Below, piece by piece: positions 45,273 through 55,598 of a stretch of DNA of 64,000 nt; position 1 is the first letter of the stretch, and every line of letters begins with the position of its first letter. The stretch is from Luzula sylvatica. Its lineage: Eukaryota; Streptophyta; Magnoliopsida; Poales; Juncaceae. The notes below the pieces were generated by a model that saw nothing but the letters and a program-made list of their open reading frames with translations, was not told the origin of the DNA and ran no database searches. A program made the position numbers and the translations under genes. The stretch is taken from positions 24,960,356 to 25,024,355 of the forward strand of contig OX326956.1 of the NCBI GenBank assembly GCA_946800325.1, given 5' to 3'.

Positions 45273-46646
45273 TGATAACGGTCTTTTTGCACGTCTAAAA
45301 AGCGTATCGTTGTTTTAAAGTCCCGTAATATCAAACAAGTGAATTATATGGTTGTATAGCAGAAAATAATAGATTCGTTCCACAGGGAGCTATTGCGTCA
45401 AAATATGATTAAGATTCAGATCATTAACATAAATATTTCGAAGTTTCCAAAATTAATGAAAATTTGTCTACAGTGAGTTCTTAATGTTATCAAATTGATC
45501 CTAAAATTTCAAACAATTTGGACAACGGAATAAAAAGTTATTAACGAATTACAATTAGGTCTCTGAAAAACAGTCTCTGGAAACAGCAGGTTTTCAGTTT
45601 AAGTGACAGATTTCAAAGACTCATATCAATTCGAATATTTCATGAAATTCAACGATTCAAAATGTTCCCGAAACTAGAAATCAAGATCTACGTAATGAAA
45701 ATTTTAACAGATCTAGCATATACAGCAAATGAAAAATAAAGAGAAAAAGAACAAGAAAAGAAAAGATCAAGAAAAGATCAAGAACAAGAATTTTAGAATC
45801 AAACAAGTTATATTTACACACATCAAATTCGAGAAAAGAAAAGATTACACCTAAAACGAGAAGGAAGCTTCAACGTGATTAGAGGTACTCCTTCCTTGTG
45901 ATCGTGGACGATTGATGCTCGAATCGCTAGGAAGCTAGATGATTGAGCTGTTTTCTCGTCTTGAAGAAACGTCCTTCCCGGTTGAAGAAAGCTCCGAGTC
46001 CGGTTGTGACGTGTATCTTCTACGACTTGCTTCGATTAGATCGATTCACCGGATGAAGAAAGCTTCAAGTCCGGCAAACAATCACTCGAGAATTCGAGTA
46101 ATCCTTGAATGGTTCTTGACGTTCTTGAAAGTTCTTGGAAGTGCTTAGAGAGAGAGAGAGAGAGAAGGTGCTCCGAAGAGCGGGGGAGGGGGAGAGAGAA
46201 GCAACTCCTGCCCAAGGGCCTTGGGGTCTTATTTATAGTGTCTTTGAAGCTCTCCCATTGGCCAAGAGTTGGATGAGAGGATTGAGGGTAGTTTGGGGAT
46301 TATAGGTGAGGAAGGTGGGCTGAATGGTGGTTAAAGTGTGAGTGGTTTTCGTATAGAATTTGGTGTAGACTTTTGTGTGGTAGATTACTTGCCTCCTTCT
46401 TCATACGTGTACCAAAATGGGCAGTATAATATATCGATTTTATCGGCGCGAGGAGAGGAAGACAGCTACACTGTTGGAATGTCAAAAACTTTCGCCAAAA
46501 AACCTGAAATTATCAACAAAACACACTTAGTGAAGAATTATTCTTGTAGTCTCAAATATGAACAATTTTATACACAAAGTTGAGATTTGAAAGGGCTAAA
46601 ATCCCTAAATTAGATATCAAAAAGGTGCTGTATTTTCCTCTTATCA
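45273..46646 (-). mobile_element. Athila/Tat-like gypsy solo LTR
   Basis: 1374 bases from TGATAACGGTC to CCTCTTATCA with a perfect duplication CTCGA (45268-45272 and 46647-46651). The uninterrupted target CACTAATCGAGCTACAAC is present in both intact Sirevirus LTRs (54051 and 61939). No PBS or polypurine tract. It has a short GA run (46147-46165) and a TATA box at about 46230 on the minus strand, which defines its sense by comparison with 1237-2045. Confidence 0.93.
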
Positions 46647-47050
46647 CTCGATTAGTGAAAAAGTGTAATAGGCTAGTGCAACAAAGTGTAAAGAGCCTAA
46701 GCTATAGATCGATAGAAGCGTGTAAATCGATCTAGGCAAATCCTTGTAATCGAGTTGAGTTGGAATTCAATCGAAAGCCAAAAAGAGGCACAAGGCATTC
46801 CCGGAGACGTAGGTACTCGCAAATAATTGAGTCGGTCAATTAAGCGAGTAAAGGGTGAGTTAAAGCTACAAAGCAACCACCTACCGAACTTCGTAAACAA
46901 ACATCTTGTGTCAAAGTGTTTGTACGGTATCATCTTTATCATCTAAATTATTATTTATTCCGCACCGTAAATTAGGTTTAAATCTAAACTAAGTGTAAGT
47001 TAGATTGCCAAATTTACCCCCGTCTAGGTTAGAATTAACCAACAGGTTAT

Positions 47051-47391
47051 AGTTGTAAGCGCTGCATCAACCAAAAACTTAATCTATATGAATGTATTTT
47101 ACTTTCAATTTGTTTGTTAATTTAAATTTTATTTGCATTTATCTTATATGATAAGCGTGTGCGGGATTGTGTAATTTGATTACATGAACCTTGTTTTGGG
47201 CTTGTGTGAGCGTCTACATAATACGTGAGTATGTTAATTAAAACTGTCACATTATAAATTACCATTTCTAAATCATCCCTAGTCACGATTAGGATGCTTA
47301 TATGAGATAATCATATCTATTATACAATAATAGACTAAACGTGTACACTAGCATATTATCCGAGGAGATGATTATGTTTTACTAATCATAG
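47051..47391 (+). other. 3' non-coding part of the decayed copia
   Basis: Matches the start of the 3' non-coding region of element 2 (30995-31340) and stops at CATAG before the gypsy LTR. No gene. Confidence 0.6.
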
Positions 47392-47569
47392 TGATGAGCG
47401 GGGTTTTGGCGTGTTCTTAATATGTCGTTGTAAAAACCCCGAACAATGAACAAAATTTGTAATCTATGTTTGTACAGTGGCAAATGTATAGATTCGTTCC
47501 ACGGGGAGCAATTGCGTCAAAGATTAAATCAAAACTAGATGAGAAATAACAAAGAAAATTCACAGAAGG

Positions 47570-47925
47570 TAGTTCGTTACAATGGAAGTAGGTTCCGTTA
47601 CAACGGACATTAGGGTAATGTTAACGCAGGAATTGAAATGAAGGTCCGTTACAACTGAGGAAGTTCCGTTAGAACGAAAAGAGGTAGTCCGTTATAACGG
47701 ATAGCAGTAGCGTTTTAACGGATTGGTTGATCCGTTACAACGAACTCTTATGTCCGTTACAACGCACTAGTATGAGTTATATTGAATGCTTTTCCTCGCT
47801 GGTCCGTTACAACGGAAGTCAAGTGTGTTATAACGGAGTACCAACAGACTGAAAGTCAGGTACAAACCGAAATGTCCGTTACAACGCAAGTTGGATTCCG
47901 TTACAACGGAACTTGTTCTGGATTT
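47570..47925. repeat. CCGTTACAACGG palindrome array
   Basis: About thirteen copies of RNTCCGTTACAACGGAC or one-base variants (GTTATAACGG, GTTAGAACG, GTTTTAACGG), spaced 15-45 bases. The same core is found at 3368-3530. In the minus-strand sense they lie in the transcribed R-U5 part of the LTR, unlike in copia LTRs. Confidence 0.9.
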
Positions 47926-48547
47926 TGAAATTGTAATTTGAATTGAGGATTGAATTGAAGGTTTGATTTGAGATTGAACTAAGGGAGATTTAAACTAAGT
48001 TCAAGGCAGTAATTAAAAGTAAGAGATCAAGTAAAAACACCAACAAAGATTCGATTCAAGTAAACAAGAACTAAAGATTCATTAAACCGAGAATTCTTTA
48101 CACAAATCCAATTCGAATTTAAACTACAAGAATTACAAGAAAGGAAAGAAAACACCTTGAGAGAAGAAGTGAGCTCCGAGTCTCGTCTTGGATGCCTTCC
48201 TTGTTGTTTTGAGATGCTAGTGAGCTAGACACCTCGCACAACGCGTTCCTTTCGTACCAATCCACCCGCCAATAGAAGAGAGCTTCGTACCGGTTGAGTG
48301 AACTCGAGATTGCAAGAAGTCCAATTGGAAGAAAGCTCCCGAGTGGAATAGAGTAAGCTTGACTCCTTGCTTGCGCGGATTCGGATGAAGAAAGCTCCAC
48401 CTTAATCCTCGCAACTCGATCTTCGTCGAAGTGTAAACCAATTCACCGAATGAAGTGAGCTTCTATTCGGTGATCGATTTTAGAGAATTATCGTTCGTAT
48501 TTGCAATTCTTGCGTGTTCTTGAAGGTTCTTGGACTTGCTTAAGAGG

Positions 48548-48672
<125 letters not shown>

Positions 48673-48712
48673 TGGTCATAAAAGAGCGTCCTCAACTCGT
48701 GGCCCTTGTGGT

Positions 48713-48723
48713 TATATTTATAG
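48713..48723 (-). promoter_or_regulatory. LTR TATA box
   Basis: Minus strand GCTATAAATATAA, 40-50 bases upstream of the CT-rich run. Homologous boxes at 1609-1620 and about 46230. Confidence 0.6.
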
Positions 48724-48984
48724 CACTCATGGAGTCTTCTTATTGGCCACGAGTTGGTGGAGAGGATTGGGGATAAGGAGGTAATTCCCACCAAAGGTAG
48801 GTGGGCAGGATAAGGGCTAAGGATTGAGTGGTTTTCGTGTAGACTTTTGTGTAAGTTTGTATCATGATAATTGTTTGCCTCCCGTCTTATTCATGTACCG
48901 AATGTATCGGTATAATATATCGTTTTTGAAAGAAAATATGGCCTAAGAATTAACTTGGAAGAATTTATATAAATAGGCAATTCT

Positions 48985-49141
48985 GCAGTCAGAATTAGGT
49001 TCGTTCGAACGAACTATATAAGGGCGTTCGAACGGACTTATTCGTGACAGTCAGATTTGGGTTCGTTCGAACGAACTACTGAAGTGCGTTCCAACGAACT
49101 GGGTTCGTTCGAACGAACCATTTAGGTGCGTTCGAACGGAC
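48985..49141. repeat. TTCGAA cassettes in Copia-1 U3
   Basis: Six palindromes: GTTCGTTCGAACGAAC at 49001, GCGTTCGAACGGAC at 49023, then GTTCGTTCGAACGAAC, GCGTTCCAACGAAC, GTTCGTTCGAACGAAC and GTGCGTTCGAACGGAC, arranged as three pairs with 10-15-base spacers. The last one ends nine bases before the TATA box. Confidence 0.9.
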
Positions 49142-49149
49142 TGAATTCC

Positions 49150-49162
49150 TATATATATATAG
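49150..49162 (+). promoter_or_regulatory. LTR TATA box of outer Copia-1
   Basis: CTATATATATATAG directly after the cassette array; equivalent to 22627-22640. Confidence 0.55.
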
Positions 49163-49560
49163 ACTTCTGATTTCGTTCCTTGGACCTAAGTTTTTCTAGG
49201 GTTTTTGAGCCGTCGTTTCTCTTTCCTCTTCCACAGAATTCCAGATCAGATCTGGTGAGATTGAGAGGGAGATTCGAGCAAGGATCTTGAGAGATTGATC
49301 GTGACGGCGACTAGAACGGCGTTGGCGATTTTCGATTGGTCGAAATCAAGGTCGACACGAGTAGAGGGACTGCACGAGCATTCCTTGGAGAAGGTTCACG
49401 GATTTGGAGAAGTAATCGACACGTACTAACTTGTATGAGGTAATTCTCCGCAACTCTTCCTTTTTGGATGGTTTTCGAGTGTGATCCAGGGTAAAATTAG
49501 GTTACGCATGCGTGAATAATTCCGCTGCACACTCTAATAATCGTGTGCGTAATCCAACAG

Positions 49561-49572
49561 TGGTATCAGAGC
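49561..49572 (+). other. Primer-binding site (tRNA-Met)
   Basis: TGGTATCAGAGC one base after the LTR end. Confidence 0.96.
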
Positions 49573-50789
49573 AATCGCTCGTTAAAACCATCGAAAATCG
49601 ATGATTTAATTCGAATTTAGGAAATTTTAGAATTTTTGGGCTGAATTTCAGAAATTAGAAAAACTGGCATAATAGGATTCGTTCGAACGAACTTGGAGTT
49701 GCGTTCGAACGAACTGGTCTGTTCGAACGAACCTAGTGTTCGGTTCGAACGGACTGATCTGTTCGAACGAACTTGGAGTTGCGTTCGAACGAACAATTTT
49801 CTGGACAACCAATTTTTTTTTTCTGTCAAAAACGCCCAATAATTTTAAAATTTCCAATTTATAAATTCGATACGGTATAGCATATAGCCTAAAACGGGGA
49901 TGATTGTTTGTGTTGCTTGTAATGTGTGTTGTGTGGGGGCCGGTGAGCTTTCCAAATTGTATTTTATTTAATTATGTGGGGACCGGTGAGTCTTCCAAAG
50001 TTGTAATAAAATAAAATAGGTTTAGTTTTGAAGAAGGACCTTCAAGGCAAGACGACACGACACGAAGATTGGATCTTCACATGAAGCAAGGAATCATCTT
50101 GGGTTTTAGGGTTGGGAATTTTAGGGTTTTATGATTGCTCATAAAACTAAAAGGCCTATATGCTATACCATAATTTTATTTGTTATTGTGAATGAATAAA
50201 ATAAATGATTTTTAAAATGAAAATCCTCACACGTAATTATCAAGTCATTTGTCTCCCAAAGTGGAACCTTCAAGACTAGTACTTGTTTATTTGTGTTGCA
50301 TGGCCTTCGTCTGGCACATATTTACACGTACGTAGCATGGAAGGCATGCATTGATTAGGAGTTGACGTGTTGCATGGCCTTCGTCTGGCATGTCAATTCG
50401 CTAATTGAATGATACTCCACTTGTGGTTTGGACTTGACCAATTCGCTAGCTAGGCTAGGATTTGGGGCAAGGAGTGACGTACACACACACTGGTTTTGAG
50501 TTGAACTCAATACCAGTCCTCACGAACAAAGCAAGAATCGTCTTGGAGATGATTGGACATTGTCCTACCCAACGTAACATATTTTCTAAGTGGTTGGCCT
50601 TCGTCACCTTAGAGATACGTCAAATAGGGATCTTGTCCATTATGAGATTTAAGGTATCAAATCTCCGTTTCAATAGTGGGGGCTATTTGAAATGATAAAA
50701 TAATAGGTATTTCAAGTTATTTAAAAATGAATTTTAATATATGAAAGACCACGTTATTGATTACATTAGTTTTCAAAATTGTAGAATTC
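49573..50789 (+). other. Leader of outer Copia-1
   Basis: 1.2 kb untranslated leader. At 49677-49800 it holds six TTCGAA palindromes with a 19-22-base period, the same core as in its LTR. Further down, TGGCCTTCGTCTGGCA occurs at about 50301 and 50380, and TGGCCTTCGTCACC at about 50598, the last flanked by TCTAAG and CTTAGA that can pair. These match three copies in the leader of copia element 2. No coding region is seen before gag. Confidence 0.75.
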
Positions 50790-50962
50790 ATGGCTTTACC
50801 AAGTAACAACCGCTTTAGTTTGCGTTCCATTTTGGAAAGGGAACGAATGAACGGAAAGAACTTTCTCGACTGGCAGAGGAATCTGGGATTCGTTCTGAAA
50901 CAGGAAGGAAAGGCACATGTCTTGGAGACGCCTATCCCTCCTGTGCCAGGGGATGACGTAAC
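50790..50962 (+). pseudogene. Copia-1 gag, N-terminal piece
   Basis: ATG at 50790 begins MALPSNNRFSLRSILERERM and continues with NFLDWQRNLGFVLKQEG, the conserved N-terminus of plant copia gag. The Met inside the longer frame was chosen because the conserved sequence starts there. The frame is cut at GTAAC (50958-50962), where a solo LTR is inserted, and continues at 51967. Confidence 0.92.
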
Positions 50963-51961
50963 TGATGGGGAATATCCCCGGCCCCGGGCCCGCGCAGCGG
51001 ATATGTAGGCCCGGTCCGGTTCCCCGATTCCCGAGATCACGCCACGACTTCGAGGGTACGATGCAAATAGAAGGTTAGATCTTTACCGGTGCAAAATTGA
51101 TTGCACACGAAGGGTTGATCGCTGCCTTCTTTCTCCTGTCACGTTGGTGACAATACGCGCGTCCCACACCACGCGTCTTTCACTGCTCGTTGACTTCGCC
51201 GATTCGCTTGATTTCGTCTCCGACTCAATCTACTCGTCCGAATCGATCATAATCGTGAGAGCCTCAGTTGTTGCTCCTCTACGTGTATCCACCTTGAATC
51301 GCAAGACTTCGGTCACGGATGCACCTGCCTAGACGATGCACCGGTGAACTTGCTTAATCGAATTGATTCTCTAAACCGCAAAACACCTTTTCACGGTTTC
51401 TCTCTTTTACACCTTTTCACTCTCTAGAAATTTGTCTCACAATTTTTTGGTTAATTCTGAATGAATTGCTTTGTTAAGATGAGAGAGAAAATCATATTTA
51501 TATATAATAGGATCAGGATTAGCCAAAAGGCATGTATATCCAATATACACCCTCTCACACAGAAAACTGCATGAACCTGGTCAGTATTCTGTCCAGACGA
51601 AATTGATAAATTTCTCTGACAGAAAATCAACCAACACGGAAGTTGTAGATAATCTCATTATATACACGACCCAATTTGGCCCAGCCCAATTGGAGTTCGT
51701 ATGCAAAAGTTATGACTGTTTTACTAACTGTATGTCATACTGTTGCACCCTTTCGGTATTTCATAGAAACGACACTTATACTTCGTTCATATGAAATATA
51801 TTTCTACATGAAGGTTATAGATAATCTAATTATCTATCTTACCCAATTTGAACCATTCAAATCGGATTTTCCTACTGAAAGATATGGCTACGAATGTACG
51901 ACTACATTCGTTTATCCTTGTGTACACTTTTACGGTTGATCCTGAAACTGTATTTCCTTCA
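50963..51961 (-). mobile_element. Copia-A solo LTR inside gag
   Basis: 999 bases from TGATGGGGAATATCC to CTGTATTTCCTTCA, with perfect target duplication GTAAC (50958-50962 and 51962-51966). Shares with the Copia-A LTRs the GCCCGGTCCGGTTCCCC block, CACGTTGGTGAC and the AT-rich half-repeats. The long frame that opens at 51848 starts inside this LTR, so its first 40 residues are not gag. Confidence 0.94.
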
Positions 51962-51966
51962 GTAAC

Positions 51967-53663
51967 TGGGGATGCCATATTCGAATATACGACCATGATG
52001 GACGATTCGAATGATGTCACATGCCTCATGTTGGCTACTATGACTCCTGAATATCAAATCCAGTTTGAGAAACAGGATGCATACGAGATTATGAAACAGC
52101 TCAGGGAGATGTTTCAGGTTCAAGCAAGGGTGGAGAAGTATCAAGCTCTTGGCAATGCGACGCAATGCAAGATGCAAGATGGTACGCCCGTTAGCTCGCA
52201 CCTTCTCAAGATGAAAGGATATTTCGATCATCTTGAGAGGCTTGGCATGAAATTCGAGGAGGAGTTACAAACTGATTTGATCATGTTGTCACTGCCACCG
52301 AGTTTCGATTCGTTCATTTCGCATTTCCACATGTCAGACATGAAAAGTACCATTCCCCAGCTTTTCGGAATGCTCAGAACATTCGAAAGTGACCAAAAAC
52401 CGCGGTACATGAAGTCTAGGACTTCGGAAGTATTGGTGGTTGATGGGAAGAGTCCAAGCAATGGGAACAAAAACAAGAAGAGGAAGGCCAAGGGCAACAA
52501 GGTTGCGCCTAAGCCTGTGGGCAAGAAAGCCAAGGATGACAAGAAGTGTTTCCACTGCCTCAAGGAGAGGCATTGGAAGCGTGATTGCGAGATCTTCCTG
52601 AGGGAGAGCAAGGAAAAGACCGCTTCCTTGGACACACCGGCATCAGGTATTTTTGTTATCGAATCTTATTTCTTTACTTCATCATCATGGGTGTTGGACA
52701 CTGGATGTGGGACTCATATTTGTAATAATATGCAGGGCCTAAGAAGTAGAAGATCATTGATTCGTGGCGAAGTTGATTTACGCGTCGGGAATGGAGCTCG
52801 AGTAGCAGCATTAGCCGAGGGGACGTATGATTTAACTTTGCCAAATGGACTTATTTTAGTTTTGGATAATTGTTGTTATGTACCTACTTTGAGTAGGAGT
52901 ATTATTTCTGTTTTGAGACTTATTGCGGATGGATATGAATTAGTTATTAGTACTAATGATTGTTTTATTCGCAAGAATGACATTTTCTTTAGTAATGTTC
53001 TAGTTGAAAATGGTCTATATGTTTTGGATTTAGAAAATAACAACAATAATCAGTCCATTTATAACATAAATACTACTCAAACTAATGAAACATACTCATG
53101 GCATTGTCGTCTCGGACACATAAACGAGAAACGCATTGCTAGACTCCAAAAGGATGGAGTGCTAGATTCTTTTGACTTAGAGTCAATAGAAAATTGCGAA
53201 TCTTGTTTGATGGGTAAGATGACAAAGACACCTTTCTCCAAGAAAGGAGAAAGATCGAAAGATGTGTTGGCCCTCATACATTCCGATGTATGTGGACCGA
53301 TGAGTGTCGAGGCTAGAAATGGGTATCGCTACTTCGTGACTTTTACTGACGATTATAGTAGATATGGATATCTATACTTAATGCGTCACAAAAGTGAAAC
53401 TTTTGAGAAATTCAAAGAGTTTCAACACGAAGTAGAACTTCAACTGGGCAAGAAAGTAAAAGCCATTCGATCGGATCGAGGTGGTGAATACTTGAGCTAT
53501 GAGTTTGAGGACTATCTTCGAGATTGTGGTATAGTATCACAATGGACTCCACCCGGTACACCCCAATGGAATGGAGTGTCTGAGAGGAGGAATCGGACCT
53601 TGTTAGACATGGTTCGCTCGATGATGAGTCGAACGGAGTTGCTAAAGTCATTTTGGTGTTTCG
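51967..53663 (+). pseudogene. Copia-1 gag C-part, protease, pre-integrase and integrase core
   Basis: Continues the gag frame in phase. Order: UBN2-type gag (to about 52430), a lysine-rich stretch, CCHC zinc knuckle CFHCLKERHWKRDC (52547-52588), protease with DTG at about 52697, pre-integrase GHINEKRIARL, then integrase with SDVCGPM, the SDRGGEY motif and VSERRNR. It stops at TTTCG (53659-53663), where the Sirevirus-like element is inserted, within the integrase. Compared with the nested Copia-1, few residues differ (for example TELL for TELP). The remainder of the frame resumes at 62962. Confidence 0.95.
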
Positions 53664-54243
53664 TGTTGGTTAATTCTAACCTAGAGGGGGGTAAATTTGG
53701 CAATCTAACTTACACTTAGTTTAGATTTAAACCTAATTTACGGTGCGGAATAAATAATAATTTAGATGATAAAGATGATACCGTACAAACACTTTGACAC
53801 AAGATGTTTGTTTACGAAGTTCGGTAGGTGGTTGCTTTGTAGCTTTAACTCACCCTATACTCGCTTAATTGACCGACTCAATTATTTGCGAGTACCTACG
53901 TCTCCGGGAATGCCTTGTGCCTCTTTTTGGCTTTCGATTGAATTCCAACTCAACTCGATTACAAGGATTTGCCTAGATCGATTTACACGCTTCTATCGAT
54001 CTATAGCTTAGGCTCTTTACACTTTGTTGCACTAGCCTATTACACTTTTTCACTAATCGAGCTACAACGTGATCGGTCACGTGAGTGGGATACGATTAGT
54101 GGAGAATATCGAAAATAGATCAACGATCTAAAGAGGTTTCTCAAGCTATCAATGGATATAGAAAATCACAGCTTAGGGTTTCTCTCTTTTAGGTTTGAAA
54201 GTTTGAAATTGAGGAACTGGGAGAGAGAGACCCATGAAGGATT

Positions 54244-54252
54244 CTATTTATA
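54244..54252 (-). promoter_or_regulatory. LTR TATA box of Sirevirus-like element
   Basis: Minus strand TATAAATAG, about 30 bases downstream of the nearest palindrome. It is conserved in the 5' LTR (about 62138) and in the solo LTR (about 45080). Confidence 0.6.
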
Positions 54253-54282
54253 CTCTCTATAGAAATCCTTCAGCAAACTTGT

Positions 54283-54740
54283 AGTGCGTTCGAACGCATA
54301 CAGTCCGTTCGGAACGCACTTGAAGTTTGCACTAGCCGTTTCAAAATAACGTGCAAGTACATCTTGGGTCCGTTCGAACGTACAATGTCCGTTCGTAACG
54401 GACTCAATTATACATAGCATTTTGCGTTCACAGGAACAAGAGTCCGTTCAACGCACTGAAAAGTGGGTGAACGGATTCCAGGTTGTCCGTTCGAACGCAC
54501 ATGTGTGTTCGTTCGAACGAACACATCCCTGTGACGTTTTCCGTTCACAGGAAGGATTGTCCGTTCAACGCTCTCAGAAGGTGGGTGAACGGATTATAAT
54601 TATCCGTTCGAACGGACATGATTGTTCGTTCGAACGTACACATCCCTGTGACACGTTTGGTTCTAATCAAGCTTTAAAGCTTTGATATTTAGCAAGTCCG
54701 TTCTGAACGGACTTTGAGTTCGTTCAGAACGCACTTCCTG
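54283..54740. repeat. TTCGAA cassette array in Sirevirus-like 3' LTR
   Basis: About ten palindromes (GTGCGTTCGAACGCAT, GTCCGTTCGGAACGCAC, GTCCGTTCGAACGTAC and so on) in pairs, with spacers of 5-12 bases within a pair and longer gaps between pairs. Several pairs differ between the two LTRs by single substitutions, such as CGAACGAACAC against CGAACGCACAC near 54516. Confidence 0.9.
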
Positions 54741-55068
54741 CTTGACTGAACTCTTTGTTATTTTGAACATGATTTTACTTGAGTTCTACTAGGTTTGTAC
54801 CTATGATTTATTTGTGGCGTATCCCACTCACGGAAGGCTTCAACATCTTGAGTCTTGATGTATTCCAATGGCCTTCCTTGTGTTCTTCTTTTCTTGTTTA
54901 TGTTGAGACTTCATGTCCTGATTCTTGATGTAATCCACTGAAGTCCTCCTTCACAAGTCCTCCTTCGTCTTCGTATCGTACATATGTTATCCTGCACTTT
55001 TCTGGATGTATACATTAGTAATGACAGTGTTTTGAAATAATCAAACTATCAGGAAATTTGAACCAACA

Positions 55069-55236
55069 AACTCCCCCTTTTGATTACTTTCAAAACACTG
55101 TCGGTTTGGAGAGTTTCACCATTTAGTTGAGAACTTTCCGTACGATCGTTTCTCCCCCATTTTGAAAGAGATCAAAAGGGCCAAGGAGACTTCAACAACG
55201 GAAGGCTCCCCCTAAATGCGAGCTCCCCCTCAAAGA
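55069..55236 (-). other. Polypurine tract and additional PPT-like repeats
   Basis: Next to the LTR the minus strand reads CAAAAGGGGGAGTT. Further GGGGGA tracts occur on the minus strand at about 55152-55160, 55206-55214 and 55222-55231. Repeated PPT copies upstream of the 3' LTR are a reported trait of Sireviruses. Confidence 0.75.
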
Positions 55237-55598
55237 ATGAATTGATGAATGTATGAGCTCGTAAATATGATCAAATTCTTTTGTTTTGAATGATGACAAT
55301 CTTTTCAAAATTTAGCAGATTTTTAAGAAAATATAACAGTTTTTGTATGTGCGTTCCGAACGGACAACGTAATGCGTTCGAACGCACTTGCTTCTGGACT
55401 GATAGGTTATAAAAATAAAAATCCAACATAGATGCAACAGTTTAAACTGACAATATGACCATAAAACAGTTTGTTCACAACATGGCATGACACAAAGACT
55501 ACATACACAACAAACACAATAACCACACGTTTTCACACACATGCATGTCATATAAAACGAGACACTACAACACAAGACACTTATACCACCGCCGGTGA

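Larger units (their letters stand above)
44260..47045 (+). mobile_element. Sirevirus-like solo LTR, interrupted by a gypsy solo LTR
   Basis: Starts TGTTGGTTCAAATTTCC and ends AGAATTAACCAACA: the inverted form of the LTRs at 53664-55068. Perfect target duplication GGTTA (44255-44259 and 47046-47050). The matching empty site is visible in element 2 at about 30955-30975. A gypsy solo LTR occupies 45273-46646. TTCGAA cassettes run from about 44590 to 45050. Confidence 0.92.
48927..49559 (+). repeat. 5' LTR of outer Copia-1
   Basis: 633 bases from TGAAAGAAAATATGG to GTAATCCAACA. TTCGAA palindromes at 48985-49141 lie just upstream of the TATA box. The region after TATA matches the inverted 22224-22640 segment (GAGCCGTCRTTTCTC, TCGACACGAGTAGAGGGACT). 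Confidence 0.92.
53664..55068 (-). repeat. 3' LTR of Sirevirus-like element
   Basis: 1405 bases from TGTTGGTTAATTC to GAACCAACA. TTCGAA cassettes at 54283-54740 lie upstream, in sense, of a TATAAATAG box (54244-54252). It contains the AATCGAGCTACAAC block into which the gypsy solo LTR at 45273 was inserted in a sister copy. Confidence 0.96.

Noticed and set aside
51848..51966. Natural start of the 623-residue copia ORF at 51848
   Set aside because: The first 40 codons are Copia-A LTR sequence. The true gag start is at 50790, and the frame was joined by chance across the solo LTR end.
54422..54685. 87-residue ORF with FERTHPCD repeats, also at 62310-62573 and 44643-44906
   Set aside because: It is a translation of the TTCGAA cassette array inside the Sirevirus-like LTRs. 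The repeated peptide follows from the DNA repeats.
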